6,609 nucleotides of DNA from Phycisphaeraceae bacterium. GTDB taxonomy: Bacteria; Planctomycetota; Phycisphaerae; Phycisphaerales; Phycisphaeraceae. Position numbers and translations under genes: made by a program. Positions 6,323 through 6,609 of the stretch are shown here, piece by piece. The stretch is taken from assembly GCA_003551485.1 (NCBI GenBank), contig PUMS01000256.1:1-6609 (forward strand). The letters run 5' to 3'. A model generated the notes under the pieces. The model worked only from the letters and a program-made list of their open reading frames with translations. It did no database searches and was not told the origin of the DNA. How positions within the stretch are numbered: position 1 is the stretch's first letter; the number at the start of each line of letters is the position of its first letter.

Positions 6323-6609
6323 AGCCGCCTGGGGAAAAGAGCGTCCAGGCACCGTTGCTGGCGTTTCGCCCGGTCCGAAACGATGCCGGCATTGTGATCA
6401 GCCGCGCAGGGCGGTAGGCTGAAGGTGGCGTCCAGCGCGGCGGGAATTGGGCCTGGCTGAGCCGGCGGGACCGGCCGGTGGCGATGGCTTGGTGCCTGCC
6501 GGGCGTGGATGTCGTTGTGGGCCGTGCCCCCGCGGGCCCGTGGCGTTCGATCATTGCGGATGCATCCCCGGACCGTCGATCCCGGAAGCTGAGAGGCAGC
6601 AGCAGCACG
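6323..6609. other. Downstream region without recognisable gene
   Basis: About 290 bases after the aminotransferase stop. It contains a weak hairpin just after the gene and no coding region I can recognise. On the plus strand a frame is open from 6418 to the window edge with an ATG at 6484 (42 codons visible, beginning MAWCLPGVDVVVG), but it lacks a convincing Shine-Dalgarno and resembles no family I know. On the minus strand an open frame covers the region and continues into the aminotransferase, which suggests a chance frame. A gene starting near the right edge cannot be excluded. Confidence 0.5.
6327..6350 (+). terminator. Weak hairpin after the aminotransferase gene
   Basis: GCCTGG (6327-6332) and CCAGGC (6345-6350) can pair around a twelve-base loop starting five bases after the stop codon. 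No T-run follows, so it is at best a weak or factor-assisted terminator, or a 3'-end stabilising hairpin. Confidence 0.2.

Noticed and set aside
6015..6608. A minus-strand open frame of 197 codons at the right edge
   Set aside because: About half of it is antisense to the conserved end of the aminotransferase, and the product shows no recognisable motif.
6484..6609. Start of a new plus-strand gene at the right edge
   Set aside because: There are only 42 codons, no good Shine-Dalgarno and no recognisable family, so the evidence is too thin to annotate as a gene.

Overview
This is a very GC-rich bacterial chromosomal window holding three protein genes, all with strong family signatures: rpsB (30S ribosomal protein S2) on the minus strand and running off the left edge, a large SWIM/SNF2-type helicase on the plus strand, and a PLP-dependent class I/II aminotransferase on the plus strand. 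I see no tRNA, rRNA, CRISPR array, insertion sequence or phage gene. The organism cannot be fixed from three genes. The high GC, the long low-complexity tail on S2 and the GGTACA(A/C)T-type promoter elements would fit a Planctomycetota/Phycisphaerae-like lineage or another high-GC environmental phylum, but that is a weak inference.

Layout. Positions 1-832 (minus): rpsB, with start codon and Shine-Dalgarno visible and the C-terminal end cut off by the window edge; its tail ends in an in-frame 12-bp tandem repeat. Positions 833-1281: a divergent intergenic region. It carries a plausible rpsB promoter near 1028-1055, a roughly 190-nt rpsB leader with an 11-bp perfect inverted repeat (964-1002), and a weak promoter region for the helicase that includes a small GCTGCC-TCG-GGCAGC palindrome. 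Positions 1282-5010: the 1242-aa helicase. Positions 5011-5131: a short gap with a candidate -10 box and a strong Shine-Dalgarno for the next gene. Positions 5132-6322: the 396-aa aminotransferase. Positions 6323-6609: no recognisable gene.

The genes do not form an evident shared system. rpsB is translation housekeeping and is normally followed by tsf, which would lie beyond the left edge. The helicase is a nucleic-acid translocase of a widespread bacterial group, and the aminotransferase is metabolic with unknown substrate. The most distinctive feature is that all three proteins carry short frame-preserving Gly/Ala/Pro-rich inserts or tails made of GC-rich triplets. I found no convincing previously undescribed system; the better leads are the structured rpsB leader and the S2 tail.
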